Assembly: GCF_019097595.1 (NCBI RefSeq)
Contig: NC_080718.1
Span: 12,370,657-12,434,656, forward strand
Source of the DNA: Hemibagrus wyckioides
Lineage: Eukaryota > Chordata > Actinopteri > Siluriformes > Bagridae
DNA: 64,000 bases
Direction of reading: 5' to 3'
Below, piece after piece: positions 1-11,335 of the stretch (its first letter is position 1; every line of letters begins with the position of its first letter). A model generated the notes under the pieces. The model saw only the letters and a program-made list of their open reading frames with translations. It was not told the origin of the DNA and searched no databases. A program made the position numbers and the translations under genes.

Positions 1-1609
1 AAATTTAACGTGAATATGTGCTAGGTTATGAATCTACAGACTGGTGTCTCCTGCATCTCCACCCACTGAGACTGACACAATGATTTATTTCAGATGATGA
101 TTTTCACTGACTGCTTGTCTAATAAAACCCTGTGAAGGAAAAACATCCATTTCTCATATATAGAGGGGAAGAAATCTTTTGAATAATATAAGGATATAAA
201 CTATTTAAAACAAAAAAGTTAAATGTTCAGTATGTTGAATATTTAATAATTCTATTCAATTTAAATCTATTTAAATGTAAGCAAATGTGTGATATTGACC
301 ACATTAACTCGTTGTTTTCCTCATGTCTAATCTCTTCTACTGAAGCATGTGTTCAGATTGTAGTCCAATGGATTTGGTCTAGAATGGGGCATATGATTTT
401 GAAGAAATTTGTGGGGTCCCTGCTAGGTCCAGTGCACAAAGGCATACTGTCAAAGCAAAAAAAAAAAAAGGACATTTCAAACCAATATCATTTCTAATGA
501 AAACTGTTATTAAATAGAAACATTTTCATTAATGTTGTCAGACCTTTGGACCCCACTGCATGTTCCAAAACTTTCATCTTATAATCCTTCATTAAAATCA
601 TCTCAAAGAACCTCTAAGTAGTTCTTAAGACATAAGTTGCTGTCTTATACAAACTTTTTTTTTTAATCTAGGACACTGCAGAAATGTTCCAGTGTTCTCT
701 TCAGCTATCCTGCATATGGGTTATAACAGCATCTCCAGCCTTATCTTTGTGCAAAATAATATATTGTAAGAAAAACATGAGCTTTTAATAGATCTTTTCT
801 ATGTGATAAATATGCAAGACATGTAAATTGGTTTTAGTAGCATTTCTGTAGATCACCTAGTGTGGTATTAAGAAAAACAAGGACTTTAGCAAGCCTGAAC
901 AAAACCCAAGTGTGAACAACATGGCCTACTTTCTGAACACATGGAACTTTGTATTACATACACAGTCCCAGTGGGAATGAGGCAAATTTTCAAATACACT
1001 GAGAAAAAAAACAATGTAAGTACAAGCAAATGCTTTTGTTTATCCCTTTAACTCCATTTGTTCTCCTAATGAGATTAATTTATACTGTAATTTGAATAGA
1101 ATTACTATTGTATGTTTATTTTATTTTTTTTGCTATTCATATTTTAGGTCCAAACCCTGCTTTCCCCAGCCATTCTCTATGTCATGACAAGCCCCCACCA
1201 TCAATATCATCAATATTTACTGATCTCACTATGCATGTGCTGTGCCAGTATTGATCAGCTTTGTCCTGCTATGCCCAGATTCATCAGTTGGTGCTGTAAC
1301 AATGTTAATGTCACATACAATACTACAGGATCACTATATAGTATGTATCCTCACAGACACCTATAGCTGGCTAATAGTGCTATAATAGCATACAGTATAT
1401 TCATGATATAATACGTAAGAATGAATATATAAAACTATAGCAATATAAATACTATTACATTGTATAATACATTGACAAAAATTTTACAGTCTGCTAATAT
1501 GGCTTAGGTTTAAAAAATAGATTAAGCTGCAGGCTGTGCAACTTTTTTTTTGTCACCTGCGACTGCAGCAGAAATCAATTGTTTTCAGTAGGCAGTGACT
1601 AACACAGGC

Positions 1610-1611
<2 letters not shown>
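1..1611. other. AT-rich intron, nothing recognised
   Basis: This should be the nhsl1 intron downstream of exon 2. I see no exon, no RNA gene and no clear transposon. The next nhsl1 exon was looked for and not found. Confidence 0.6.

Positions 1612-1682
<71 letters not shown>
1612..1682. repeat. (TG)n-(AG)n compound microsatellite
   Basis: TG run (1612-1652, one interruption) joined to an AG run (1653-1682). Confidence 0.95.
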
Positions 1683-1685
<3 letters not shown>

Positions 1686-1786
1686 CACATGTCAAGGTTC
1701 TCCTATTAATTCCACAGCAGAAGGGGATTAAATACTGTCCTTATTATAACCTGGTAACTCTAACACACTTACCGATAAGATGTAAT

Positions 1787-1806
1787 ACACACACACACAC
1801 ACACAC
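1787..1806. repeat. (AC)n microsatellite beside the Tc1 target TA
   Basis: A ten-unit AC run that stops one base before the TA into which the intact Tc1-like element inserted. Confidence 0.9.
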
Positions 1807-1809
1807 ATA

Positions 1810-3057
1810 CACTATATTGCCAAAAGTATTCGCTGACCTGCCTTGACTCGCATATGAACTTAAGTGACATCCCATTCCTAATCCATAGGGTTCAATATGA
1901 TGTCGGTCCACCCTTTGCAGCTATAACAGCTTCAACTCTTCTGGGAAGGCTGTCCACAAGGTTTAGGAGTGTGTTTATGGGAATTTTTGACCATTCTTCC
2001 AGAAGCGCATTTGTGAGGTCACACACTGATGTTGGACGAGAAGGCCTGGCTCTCAGTCTCCACTCTAATTCATCCCAAAGGTGTTCTATCGGGTTGAGGT
2101 CAGGACTCTGTGCAGGCCAGTCAAGTTCATCCACACCAGACTCTGTCATCCATGTCTTTATGGACCTTGCTTTGTGCACTGGTGCACAGTCATGTTGGAA
2201 GAGGAAGGGGCCAGCTCCAAACTGTTCCCACAAAGTTGGTAGCATGGAATTGTCCAAAATGTCTTGGTATGCTGAAGCATTCAGAGTTCCTTTCACTGGA
2301 ACTAAGGGGCCAAGCCCAGCTCCTGAAAAACAACCCCACACCATAATCCCCCCTCCACCAAACTTTACACTTGGCACAATGCAGTCAGACAAGTACCGTT
2401 CTCCTGGCAACCGCCAAACCCAGACTCGTCCATCAGATTGCCAGATGGAGAAGCGCGATTCGTCACTCCAGAGAACGCGTCTCCACTGCTCTAGAGTCCA
2501 GTGGCGGCGTGCTTTACACCACTGCATCCGACGCTTTGCATTGCACTTGGTGATGTATGGCTTGGATGCAGCTGCTCGGCCATGGAAACCCATGCCATGA
2601 AGCTCTCTGCGCCCTGTTCTTGAGCTAATCTGAAGGCCACATGAAGTTTGGAGGTCTGTAGTGATTGACTCTGCAGAAAGTTGGCGACCTCTTCGCACTA
2701 TGCGCCTCAGCATCCGCTGACCCCGCCCCGTCAGTTTACGTGGCCTACCACTTCGTGGCTGAGTTGCTGTCGTTCCCAAACACTTCCACGTTCTTATAAT
2801 ACAGCTGACAGTTGACTGTGGAATATTTAGGAGCGAGGAAATTTCACGACTGGATTTGTTGCACAGGTGGCATCCTATCACAGTTCCACGCTGGAATTCA
2901 CTGAGCTCCTGAGAGCGACCCATTCTTTCACAAATGTTTGTAAAAACAGTCTGCATGCGTAGGTGCTTGATTTTATACACCTGTGTCCATGGAAGTGATT
3001 GGAACACCTAATTCTGATTATTTGGATGGGTGAACGAATACTTTTGGCAATATAGTG
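1810..3057 (-). mobile_element. apparently intact Tc1-like transposon
   Basis: This 1248-bp element begins CACTATATTGCCAAAAGTAT and ends in the exact inverted copy; the perfect terminal repeat is 23 bp and continues imperfectly inward. It is flanked by TA on both sides (1808-1809 and 3058-3059), the Tc1/mariner target duplication, and sits just beside an (AC)n run. It carries a single uninterrupted transposase gene on the minus strand. Length, TIR, TA and intact frame all fit a complete Tc1-family element. It lies in the nhsl1 intron after exon 2, in the same orientation as the gene. Confidence 0.95.
1892..2923 (-). CDS. Tc1-like DD34E transposase, intact frame
   Basis: This 343-residue protein starts [17 protein letters not shown]. 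The frame continues 28 codons upstream to 3007, but the ATG at 2923 gives the usual Tc1 length and start. An N-terminal paired-type helix-turn-helix ([20 protein letters not shown], about residues 24-43) is followed by the GRPR basic hook (about 59-62) and a second DNA-binding half. The catalytic triad is visible: D154 in WSDESRF, D245 in [11 protein letters not shown] and E280 in [11 protein letters not shown], with 34 residues between the last two (DD34E). The glycine-rich [11 protein letters not shown] box lies between the first two. The protein should bind the element's terminal repeats in the nucleus and cut and paste at TA. No frameshift, stop or missing catalytic residue is seen. Activity is not shown by the sequence. 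Confidence 0.95.
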   Translation of the reverse strand: MGRSQELSEFQRGTVIGCHLCNKSSREISSLLNIPQSTVSCIIRTWKCLGTTATQPRSGRPRKLTGRGQRMLRRIVRRGRQLSAESITTDLQTSCGLQISSRTGRRELHGMGFHGRAAASKPYITKCNAKRRMQWCKARRHWTLEQWRRVLWSDESRFSIWQSDGRVWVWRLPGERYLSDCIVPSVKFGGGGIMVWGCFSGAGLGPLVPVKGTLNASAYQDILDNSMLPTLWEQFGAGPFLFQHDCAPVHKARSIKTWMTESGVDELDWPAQSPDLNPIEHLWDELEWRLRARPSRPTSVCDLTNALLEEWSKIPINTLLNLVDSLPRRVEAVIAAKGGPTSY

Positions 3058-3059
3058 TA

Positions 3060-3681
3060 TATATTTGCCTTTTCAGGACCATGGTTATAAAACCAAATGG
3101 TTTGGTCCCCACCAAGATACAAATACATGCCCCAAACACATGACTCCCCCTTAAATCCACACATTAATTCAACAGTACATGGGAAACTGACCCAAATGTC
3201 AATCTCAAACAGACCTTAGGATTTGCTATAAGCTTTTCATTGAATTAAGTATATACTAGTCTACATCAAAGCTGCCATTGCTCATACAAATGAGTCAGAA
3301 ACTGTGCTGAGGTGGACACCGGCTCCTTCCTCTGCGTCTCTGACAGCACACACACACACACAAATGAATTCTAGATATTAGCGTTCACCAGCAACTTAGA
3401 CAAAGCACTAAGTTTCCTATAATAAATCTGGAGCTGTCACTAAACATAGCCACCCACTGTTACAAAAAGACAGGACACTTACAAGACAGTTTATTTATCT
3501 TATAACATGACCATGTAAGAATCTTTACTTCTGTGTTCATTCAGCAAAGAACTACAGTATCATCTCAGGGAATTTTTCCTTGCCACCGTTTCCTAACATT
3601 TCTCTTGCTCTCTCTCACATAGCATACTATATTAGATCTCCTTCACTGCACTTAATGTAATTCTCTATGTGTATGTCTCAC
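3060..3681. other. intron between the Tc1-like element and nhsl1 exon 2
   Basis: Unique-looking AT-rich sequence with a short (AC)n near 3347-3361; nothing else recognised. Confidence 0.6.
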
Positions 3682-3834
3682 CTCTGAGGACAGTCTTCAG
3701 GTTGACCTTGGCTTGGCAGTGCAGCTCTTCCACACAGGGAGGTCTGCTTCCTGGCAGGAATACATTCTCCTGCTGATGCCAGGGCGCTGTGTAATGCACT
3801 GACCATTTGCTTTCTTCATCTAAACTGGACACAG
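3682..3834 (-). CDS. nhsl1: nhsl1 common exon 2, conserved NHS-family block
   Basis: The exon is bounded by an acceptor (CTCTAG|CT at 3835) and a donor (AGAG|GTGAGA at 3681). With one base from the upstream exon it encodes 51 residues, from [15 protein letters not shown] through [22 protein letters not shown] and [11 protein letters not shown], plus one base of the next codon. This is among the most conserved NHS-family segments; the [15 protein letters not shown] form is that of NHSL1, whereas NHS has a YYQAPWHQQRNIFLP form. It is shared by all candidate first exons. The next exon, expected to begin with the remaining two bases of a Glu codon, was not found between 1 and 3680 and presumably lies outside the window. 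Confidence 0.95.
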
Positions 3835-4815
3835 CTAGAGGGCAGAAAGAGGAGATAATTCAGACAGGTCACTGAATGTACAGCAAGAGACAAAGATCAC
3901 TACACAGAGATTTATAGGAAGCACTGAAAATTGGCCAGAATTTATTCGAGTCCAGTTTTACATGGACTCACATAAAACAACAAGATATAAAGTCAGGTAA
4001 CTATTTGATTTAAATCCAATCTCCAGATCTCACAGCCAAAGCTAAGTAAACTGATCTTGTACATGAATTAGAGCCGTTCAGCACAAATCCTTTTGGTTCA
4101 TTTTCATCCAGATTTTGTCATGAGAATATTCAAAGACAATATACAGACACAGGCACATAAAGGAGGGAGAACTCTGGAATGTGCAATGACCAATGCAGTA
4201 TGTATACCAGCAGTCCAATAAAGCATTTGTGGGCCAGTGCATCTGAACACAGTGGCTCTGCATGTTTCTGAATGCTCAGAGCAAACCCTGATTACAATTT
4301 TAATTATACTAACCCTCAGGCTGAACAAAACTAAGTCAGACACTGTAAAATGCTTGAAGGGCATGCTGGTGTTTATTGATCCTTCCACTCATAGTCACAC
4401 TAGAACAGCTCAGTTCAGGATAACCAAACCTGTGAGACGGAATGGATTATATGTATTATAAGATGACTGGATCTAACTTAGAGAACCTTCGGCAGCTTTC
4501 ATGAGGTTTATTAAAAAATAGTTTAAAGTGTGTATACTTGAGTGATTCACTCCCCTGTAAAGTCCACCGCCCCCCCACCCCCCCTTTGTAATGTTATGGA
4601 AAATGGAACTGAAATGAAAGAAACTGGATTATAGGCTATGCCTGATGTACATAGTGTCATATGATCTCACTATAAATATACCTGCCCATGGAAAACCCCA
4701 GAGACCTATCTAAATCCTAAAAAGCTCTGTGACACTGTACAGTCTGACTAACAAATTATGCAATGTTTAAGCACCAGAAAAATTTTAGGGGTTTCACAGC
4801 AAGAATCCCAACCCC

Positions 4816-4850
<35 letters not shown>

Positions 4851-5609
4851 ATATGATGGGCTATGCTATGCAGATTTATAACATTTAATCCCAACAAAAT
4901 ACTTTTTAGGTAACATTATAAAACACACAAGGGTGGTCAAAACTTTTGTTTAGCAGTGAAACAATATATGCTGTCAGGTAAAATTTGAAATATTTAAAAA
5001 AATATGCTAATCTTTCCTATCTCCACAGCCGCTGATATCCTTTCTCCTTCCATTCCACCATTTGCAAACCTACTGATGCACATTTTCATATCTCTAACAT
5101 CTCATAAAAACTGTTTTAAGGTGATCCAACATCTGGTTCAAGAGCTTTTTCCTTCATTAAAATCCCTAATCAGTCATTAACTAATTATTTAATCTAACAT
5201 TTCTCAATAGCAAATAATTGAATTAAAGTCAGATGCTTACACTAGAGAGAAAACATGATCAGTCATGCTTGCAGTATACTGAACAGAACAGACATTGTTG
5301 TCTATGCTGGTCACTAAGCAACACTAATGAAAATGCAGTGCTCTTGTGAGACTGTCCTGCAATCCCACAGTGTCATCTACAACAAGACATATTGAAGCAT
5401 TAGCCCAATTACAAACCACACCTGTCAGTCTTCACACGCAAGGTCAATTAAAAGCATATTCATTCTCCTGTACAGTCACATGCATCTAACCTGGCGTGGC
5501 AGCAAAGAAACATCCCATACCCTTAAACACTCAAACTATATCTGACCTTGAGCCAGAGCTCCAATGATAAAAACCTGACTGCAGAAAGTGTCAGGCAAGA
5601 GAAGCTTAC
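3835..5609. other. nhsl1 intron between exon 1b and exon 2
   Basis: It holds a (CA)n run at 4818. A short segment at about 4925-4965 (GGTGGTCAAAACTTTTGTTT) resembles the end of a Tc1-like element; its partner end is missing. No exon seen. Confidence 0.55.
4818..4846. repeat. (CA)n microsatellite
   Basis: Perfect run of about 14 CA units. Confidence 0.93.
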
Positions 5610-5664
5610 CCTTCTTCCTGAAGTACTTAATGACGGATTTGAGAGTTATGCCAATGAGCACCAT
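5610..5664 (-). CDS. nhsl1: nhsl1 alternative first exon 1b, short basic N terminus
   Basis: This exon encodes 18 codons plus one base: MVLIGITLKSVIKYFRKK, then a strong donor AAGG|GTAAGC at 5609. It matches the pattern of a short mammalian NHSL1 isoform start that I recall (a hydrophobic MV start, then a lysine-rich amphipathic stretch of similar length) directly before the VSNLDEES block. Joined to 3834 it gives ...[14 protein letters not shown]. The hydrophobic-basic pattern could favour membrane association, which is inference. The WAVE-homology domain is absent from this isoform. It lies only 1.8 kb upstream of exon 2, the closest of the candidate first exons. The region just upstream (5665-6440) has CpGs and pyrimidine tracts and is the likely promoter and 5' UTR. 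Confidence 0.85.
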
Positions 5665-5912
5665 TGTGGAACCTCAAAGCTGGCACGAAGGCATCTCTTG
5701 AGAAACGTGCGTGTGACGTTGTTAGTCTAGCATTTGCGTTCGTGTGAGAGTGTGTGGGAAGAGAGGCAAAAATCGAGAGCAGGGAGGGAAAAGCATCACA
5801 TTGGTACTGCCCACTTTACACACATCGTCTACTCGTTTTATGCTGACTGGAAAAGCTACATTCAATCTCCCCCTCCCCACTTTCTTTCCCTCGCTCTCTT
5901 TTTCTTGCCTTC

Positions 5913-5934
5913 CCTCTCTCTCTCTCTCTCTCTC
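5913..5934. repeat. (CT)n tract
   Basis: Pyrimidine dinucleotide run in the presumed exon 1b promoter region; a second, broken TC tract is at 6341-6389. Confidence 0.9.
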
Positions 5935-6340
5935 TTCGCTGTCAGAGTTCTGCCTCTTTCAGTCCCACCCTTCCTCCGCTCATGCATTGTGTTTCGTTTC
6001 CTCGTGTCTCTTGCCGCAGAGCAGTTTTGAGGCTCGTCCTCATGCTTTGCTGGTTCGAGCATAAGTCCTCTGTCACCTTGTCTTTACACGAAAGCTGCGC
6101 AGGTGTCCTGCAGTGGCAGCTATACCAGTGTGCAATTCATCATCACCCACAAGCAGCTTCTGTTTCTTTATCTAACACACACAAGTCTTCTCTCAGCCAA
6201 TGCATTTCATCTAAAGAGTTATAGCAAGTGAAAGTAGGTGTACTTGGGAAATAGGAATCAAGTCCTAGTCTTGTTTAAGACTGAAGTACTGCAGTGCCTC
6301 AGCACCGAAGCAAGAGCCACCTCTTTCTGTCTTTCACACT

Positions 6341-6389
6341 TCTCTCTCTCCTTCTCTCTCTCTCTCTATCTCTCTCTCTTTCTCTCTCA
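6341..6389. repeat. (TC)n imperfect tract
   Basis: TC-rich tract with a few T and A interruptions, about 0.7 kb upstream of nhsl1 exon 1b. Confidence 0.9.
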
Positions 6390-6440
6390 CAAGAAGCATG
6401 AATGAAGCACTCAGCGTTTTCGTGCGGGGCCGGTCCAGAG

Positions 6441-9400
6441 CTGTAGGTAGTTCAGTGCAGTAATTCACTCATCATTTATATTCTGCACACCAGATCCTGC
6501 ATGATAACCACAATTAAATTGCAGACTGGGGTCTTTTTTTGTGGCAGAGTCTGAATAGGAAATCTGTTTTATTGTAAACTGCCATAGGTAAAGGGCTTTA
6601 GAGCTGATATATTAAAACAGGCATAAATACATTATGTTGCATAAGTCTTTTTCGGATTTGGACCATACTTTTACTTTTCCACATTTTATAGCACTAAAAC
6701 AGAGATTTTTATACACAGTAGTCTAGAATGTTTAGGTGGATGAAGAAAATGTGGTTCACATAAACAATCAACTGACTAATTGACTTATTGTATGGCACTT
6801 TGAAGTAAATTTTTATGTAACCCAACCCGCACTGGTCCTTGAACCTGCTCCAGAACTTTATCGCATTCATTGATTGCTGCATGGACCTTGAGATGATGCA
6901 TTTTAGGAATGTTTTCCAACAAATTCTGGGGTTTAGAAAGAGCATTTGGTTGGACTAATTAATACGTGACTTCAGTTGGTCCCAGCAGACCTCACTTAGA
7001 GGCTTTACTGTGAAATTTGTCCATCTATCATAAGGACTTAGGATAAGGATTTACCATCTTTCAATATTTATGGAAACAGGATTTAATAAAGCTCTATGAA
7101 ATATTTCCCAGCTATGCAAAAGACTTATTAAAGTTAGTACTTTTAAGATTTCAAAGTATTTCAAATCTTCTATGTCGTATGTATGTCGTATGTCGTAATC
7201 GTATTTCACTGGCTACATTTTTTATATAATAAAATACTGCACTATTACACAATGTATATATATATATATTTTCTTCTACACTGTTAAACTTGCTTCAAAT
7301 TCTTAGATTTTTCTTTATATATTTATGTTTATATATTTTGTATTGTTGTGCACCAATACATCAAGGCAAATTCCTTGTACATGTAAAACCCACAGTACTT
7401 AGTAATAAAGCTGATTCGGATGCTGAAACTGAATTACATAACACACAACAAAAATTCAAGCAAGATGAATGTTTAAAGATTCAAACATTGTTGAAAAACA
7501 ATTATGATTGTCGAACTTATAGCAGCCTAACTTCCACAGTTAGTAATAAATTCCTAACGCTCAAATTATAGTATCCTGGACTCACAGTATGATCTGTGTC
7601 TCTGTCTTGCTGATCCTATTATGTGGGCTAGATTGATCTACAAAAGCAGACAGGCTTGTAGAGGCTCGTCTCCACCTCAGACAACACATTCAATAAAGTG
7701 GTACATAAGCAGCTGGGGGCACACAGAACAAGGCTTTAAAACCCAGACTACCACTTCTGAGGCACCACCATGGCAACGATGTTGTGAAGAAACAGTGGGG
7801 TGTTAGAGACGTCTTCACTAATCAGCTCAGCGCAAGGGAACTGGAGTCAGGTTTCTCATAGGCACTGATTTATCATCTCTACATTCTGCATGTGAATGTT
7901 TCAAAAAGGCTCCCCAACACTGAGAAGCTCAATAACGTCTGCATGGTACTAACTATAATAATTGGAGTCAGTTATGATGTGACAAAACTAAGGAAAATGT
8001 GCAGAGTGAAGGGTAGAGAAATCACTTGCCTGACCTAATTAAAGGAACTAATTTACAGAACACAGTCCCATGACAAAAGACGTGACATTGCATGCAAGTT
8101 GGGAATCTGCAGTAGGTTTAACATGCAAAGATTCGATAGCTGCTTTAAGATTTGTTTATTTTTAAGCCTCTGGGTAAGTTGAGTCTTTGTGTCTATTGTG
8201 TGTAATGTTATGAATTTACCAGACAGAAAAAAAAACAGAAATTATATAAAAATCTGAGAAAAACATGCCTCAGAATTTATGAAGAAAATACACTTGTGTG
8301 ACAAATTAAAGGAAATAAAACAGCACAAAGTTAGTAAGGAGTTCGGCCATTAAGAGCTGCTGGAATAGCTTCAATCACTTAAATGAAATAAAGCATAATG
8401 TTATCTGCAAAATACACAAGATTAAGGAGACTATAAACAATAATTGTTACATAGCACCATTTTATACTCATCTGAATGCCCTACTCTGCCACTTTCACTA
8501 ATCATTTTGTACTGGACTACAAAAAGAGCACTTTATCTTATTCCATATGGGCTGTAACCCAAGCTCAGGATCAGACTTGGTCCCTAGAGCTGTGAGGCGC
8601 TGTGTTACAGGGCTGCCATGAAATCAGTTGTGAAACATTGAATTTCTATTTAATGGTTATGAAAATGATCTGTGTAATATAAGCTGATCGTGGTTCAGTG
8701 TAAAATAAAACATGTGTTCCCTGTTCCCTAATCAAACTTTAACTGATGCAAATGAATATTCATAAAAGCTGATTTTATATTCATATATTCACAACTGCAT
8801 TGCTGCAGAAAGAAAAAGTCATCATAAAAAAACAGAGTAAATGCTTGCTTCTTATGCAGGAAAGAATCATATAACTGATCAGTTGCCAGAATCCAAATAT
8901 AGTGTGGAGTCCCCTTAACAATTGAGTAGGCACTGTTAGTGATGACGACAGTCAAGTGAGGCCTAAACAATATCATCATAACAAGCTCTTATCATTTGTC
9001 CTTCAATCTGTAGCTCTGCACAATAGAGCCATTCATGTCCAATGTCATCAGTCACCTGCAGGTCAACAAGCACTCATCAATCTAATAGCAGGCACACTGG
9101 CAAGGACAGCCACTTAAAGAAGCCACTATTTCTGTTAAACGCTGCATGTGCATTACAGATTGTGGGTTTGTGTTTGTACTGACGAAAATAACACAATAAA
9201 TGCACTTAAGCATATACGTGTATGTCATACGTATGCTGGAGAGGCAAATCTTCCACAAATACACCTCTACGATTAGTGCATTGACCATCCATGAGTCATC
9301 AGGAAGTGTATTATGATTTAAACTGACAGTAATGTGACTACATGGGTACCTGTTGGTGTTAACTACTCACAAAATACTCTCAGCTAATTTCATTAATAAA

Positions 9401-9889
9401 GCATCCATGATGTTAATATGGCAAGGTCATATGTCAAAATGGACAGCAGAGGAACAAAAGTCACACATGGAAGCCTTTCACGGCTATTACGTGCTACAAA
9501 AGACAACTGTTTCTGACTCCTAAATAATACATGTAGATGTCATTACTATAGTAACCATGTTGTAAGGACGAATGGCAACATCGTGACTAGTGATATCCTG
9601 TGTATCTCTTTCCAGTGTGCAGTCAGCTCTTTCAGCAAACGGAAATTTGAATTTTATTTATTAATTATATGTAAAGGATTTTAGTCTTATCTAGCCATAA
9701 TACATGCTTTCAGTTGTACTTTGGTGAAATGAGGTTTGGTGAAGTTTAGGATCTGCAAGCCATACAAACAGATGGAGATGCGATGGAGATTTTTTCACAA
9801 CCTTTGGAGAGTGTTGTGTGTGAAAATCCCAGGAGAGAGAAAGGACATCAGCCATGACTTCAGGCAAGTTAAAGGATGATATGGACATG
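6441..9889. other. nhsl1 intron, mostly unassigned
   Basis: AT-rich DNA with one LINE tail (7300-7425). The block 6640-7010 looks like old repeat DNA but could not be assigned. No exon seen. Confidence 0.5.
7300..7425 (+). mobile_element. LINE 3' UTR end fragment
   Basis: The segment TTGTGCACCAATACATCAAG, then GCAAATTCCTTGTACATG, then AATAAAGCTGATTCGGATGC is the usual 3' terminus of a common fish LINE (last part of the UTR with polyadenylation signal). The coding part is absent. Confidence 0.6.
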
Positions 9890-10088
9890 TCCAAACTCTC
9901 TAACAGAAATCCACCAAAAGCTGGGCCAAAATTGGGTCATGCAACAGAACTATGATCCCAAGCACACCAGAGAATTGGGATCTGAATGGCTAAAGAAGAA
10001 AAAACTCAAGGTGGTGGAATGGACACGTCAACCTAGTGAGACCTAAACAAATGCCCCCAAGCATCAAGATCTGAAGCAATGTTAAAGC
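9890..10088 (+). pseudogene. Tc1-like transposase relic (left part)
   Basis: The translation LGQNWVMQQNYDPKHT followed by SEWLKKKKLKVVEWT matches the region around the second catalytic Asp of a Tc1-like transposase; the usual QQDNDPKH is altered (QQNYDPKH, first Asp of the motif to Asn). A stop follows at the SPDLNP position. The relic is interrupted at 10088 by a hAT-like insertion and appears to resume at 10717. Confidence 0.75.
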
Positions 10089-10716
10089 CAGTGGCGGCTG
10101 GTGCTAAAAAAACCTAAAATCAAACTGATACTAATGCAGGACTGTAAATAGTATCAGGTGATTATGTATCATTACTAAGATAAAATATTGAAAAAGTCAA
10201 CTGTTAAAGCATGCAATAAATCTACTATGAATCAGTGAATTTGAGTTCAATGTGGGTTTATTATCAGTAATGAAGGTAATCATTAAAACACACACACTCT
10301 GGAAAGTTGCCTAATTACTTGACTGATGCTGAATTTGCAAATTGGGTCGATCTGGTCCAAGATCCTTGATTCTTTTCTTTTCTTCACCCAAACACCTTGT
10401 GACAGGGTATTTTTGTAAAGATATAACCGAATTTTCTTTCATCTCAAGATATTTCACTTGCTTCCACGTTAATCAGTACCTGCCCGTTAACTGACAATCT
10501 GCTAAGCGGTAATGAGATTCGTTGAGAATGGTCCAATCACATGAGGCCAAATATATAAAAACAATATTGATTCGCTAACAACAAAAGTGGGAGGGTCCGG
10601 CACCCTGAGGAAAATTTTAAACAAGCCAATCAGAGCTCAGCCTGAAGTCACATGCTTTCAAAATTTTACGTAACCACATATACACTTTACGTAACAACAT
10701 ACACCAACCGCCACTG
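10089..10716. mobile_element. hAT-like non-autonomous element
   Basis: This 628-bp element has terminal inverted repeats CAGTGGCGGCTGGTG and CACCAACCGCCACTG (one mismatch). It is flanked by an 8-bp duplication, GTTAAAGC (10081-10088) and GTTGAAGC (10717-10724), with one difference. An 8-bp duplication and a CAGTGGCGG end fit the hAT superfamily. No transposase frame is present. It lies inside a Tc1-like relic, so it is the younger of the two. Confidence 0.85.
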
Positions 10717-10800
10717 GTTGAAGCCAAGATCAAGTTTATTACATCAAGTTGGTAATTGTGGTTCTACATATTTTTCCTACCTGGTTTCTGAATGTTGGTT
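10717..10800 (+). mobile_element. Tc1-like relic (right part)
   Basis: After the hAT-like insertion the sequence GCCAAGATCAAGTTTATTAC and TTGTGGTTCTACATA resembles the 3' non-coding end of the Tc1-like family at 9890-10088. The end cannot be placed exactly. Confidence 0.45.
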
Positions 10801-10964
10801 AGCTTTTGGGGGAAAAATGACTGCATAATGAAACCTGTTGTCTTTTTTGTAGTCATCTGAGGCTATTTTTATTTATTTATTTATTTTTATATTAAAGTTG
10901 ACATTTAGCACAATTGTTATTTAGGCCTTGATAAATAAACTTTATGTTTCCCATGACTATATAT

Positions 10965-11335
10965 CCTCTGGCCCAACCAGCCTTGTGTCAACAGTATAGG
11001 CTGGTAAGAGTGATCTAATGGTGTGGGTAATTATTTCTTGGAACATTTTCGGCTTCTTAATACTAGTCAAGAATCTATTGAAAGCCACAGCTTATCTGGG
11101 TTTTGTTGCTGACCATGTAGATCTCTTTATAGCCTAATAGAGCACCTATGGGATTCGGTAAAACATGAGATTCACAGCATGTGCTGGGATAAATCTGTAG
11201 CAATTACATGGTGCAATCTTGTCAATATGGACCAGAATCTTACAGCAATGTTGAATCCACAAAAGCTGATCTAAGAACAAAAAGGGGAGATCTTGTGAGT
11301 ATTACTGTGGTGTTCATAATGAAGTTGCAGGTGAG
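10965..11335 (+). mobile_element. Tc1-like relic, 3' half, internally deleted
   Basis: The sequence follows the 3' half of the CACTTCATTAGGAACACC-type Tc1 family. It contains the segment reading CCTTGTGTCAACAG, then TTGTTGCTGACCATGTAGAT, then a jump to AATAGAGCACCTATGGGAT (the region of the catalytic Glu, IEHLW) and TCAATATGGACCAGAATC. It has many substitutions and deletions and no open frame. The same family forms the inverted structure at 51978-52912. Confidence 0.75.

Larger units (their letters stand above)
5665..6440 (-). promoter_or_regulatory. presumed promoter/5' UTR of nhsl1 exon 1b
   Basis: The block upstream of exon 1b has CpGs above the local background (5700-5770, 5990-6060, 6415-6435). 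It carries two pyrimidine tracts, (CT)n at 5913-5934 and a broken (TC)n at 6341-6389; GA/CT-rich tracts often flank vertebrate promoters. No TATA box was identified with confidence. Confidence 0.45.

Noticed and set aside
1854..2600. Plus-strand open frame of 248 codons across the intact Tc1-like element
   Set aside because: It is antisense to the clear DD34E transposase at 1892-2923 and has no family features of its own.
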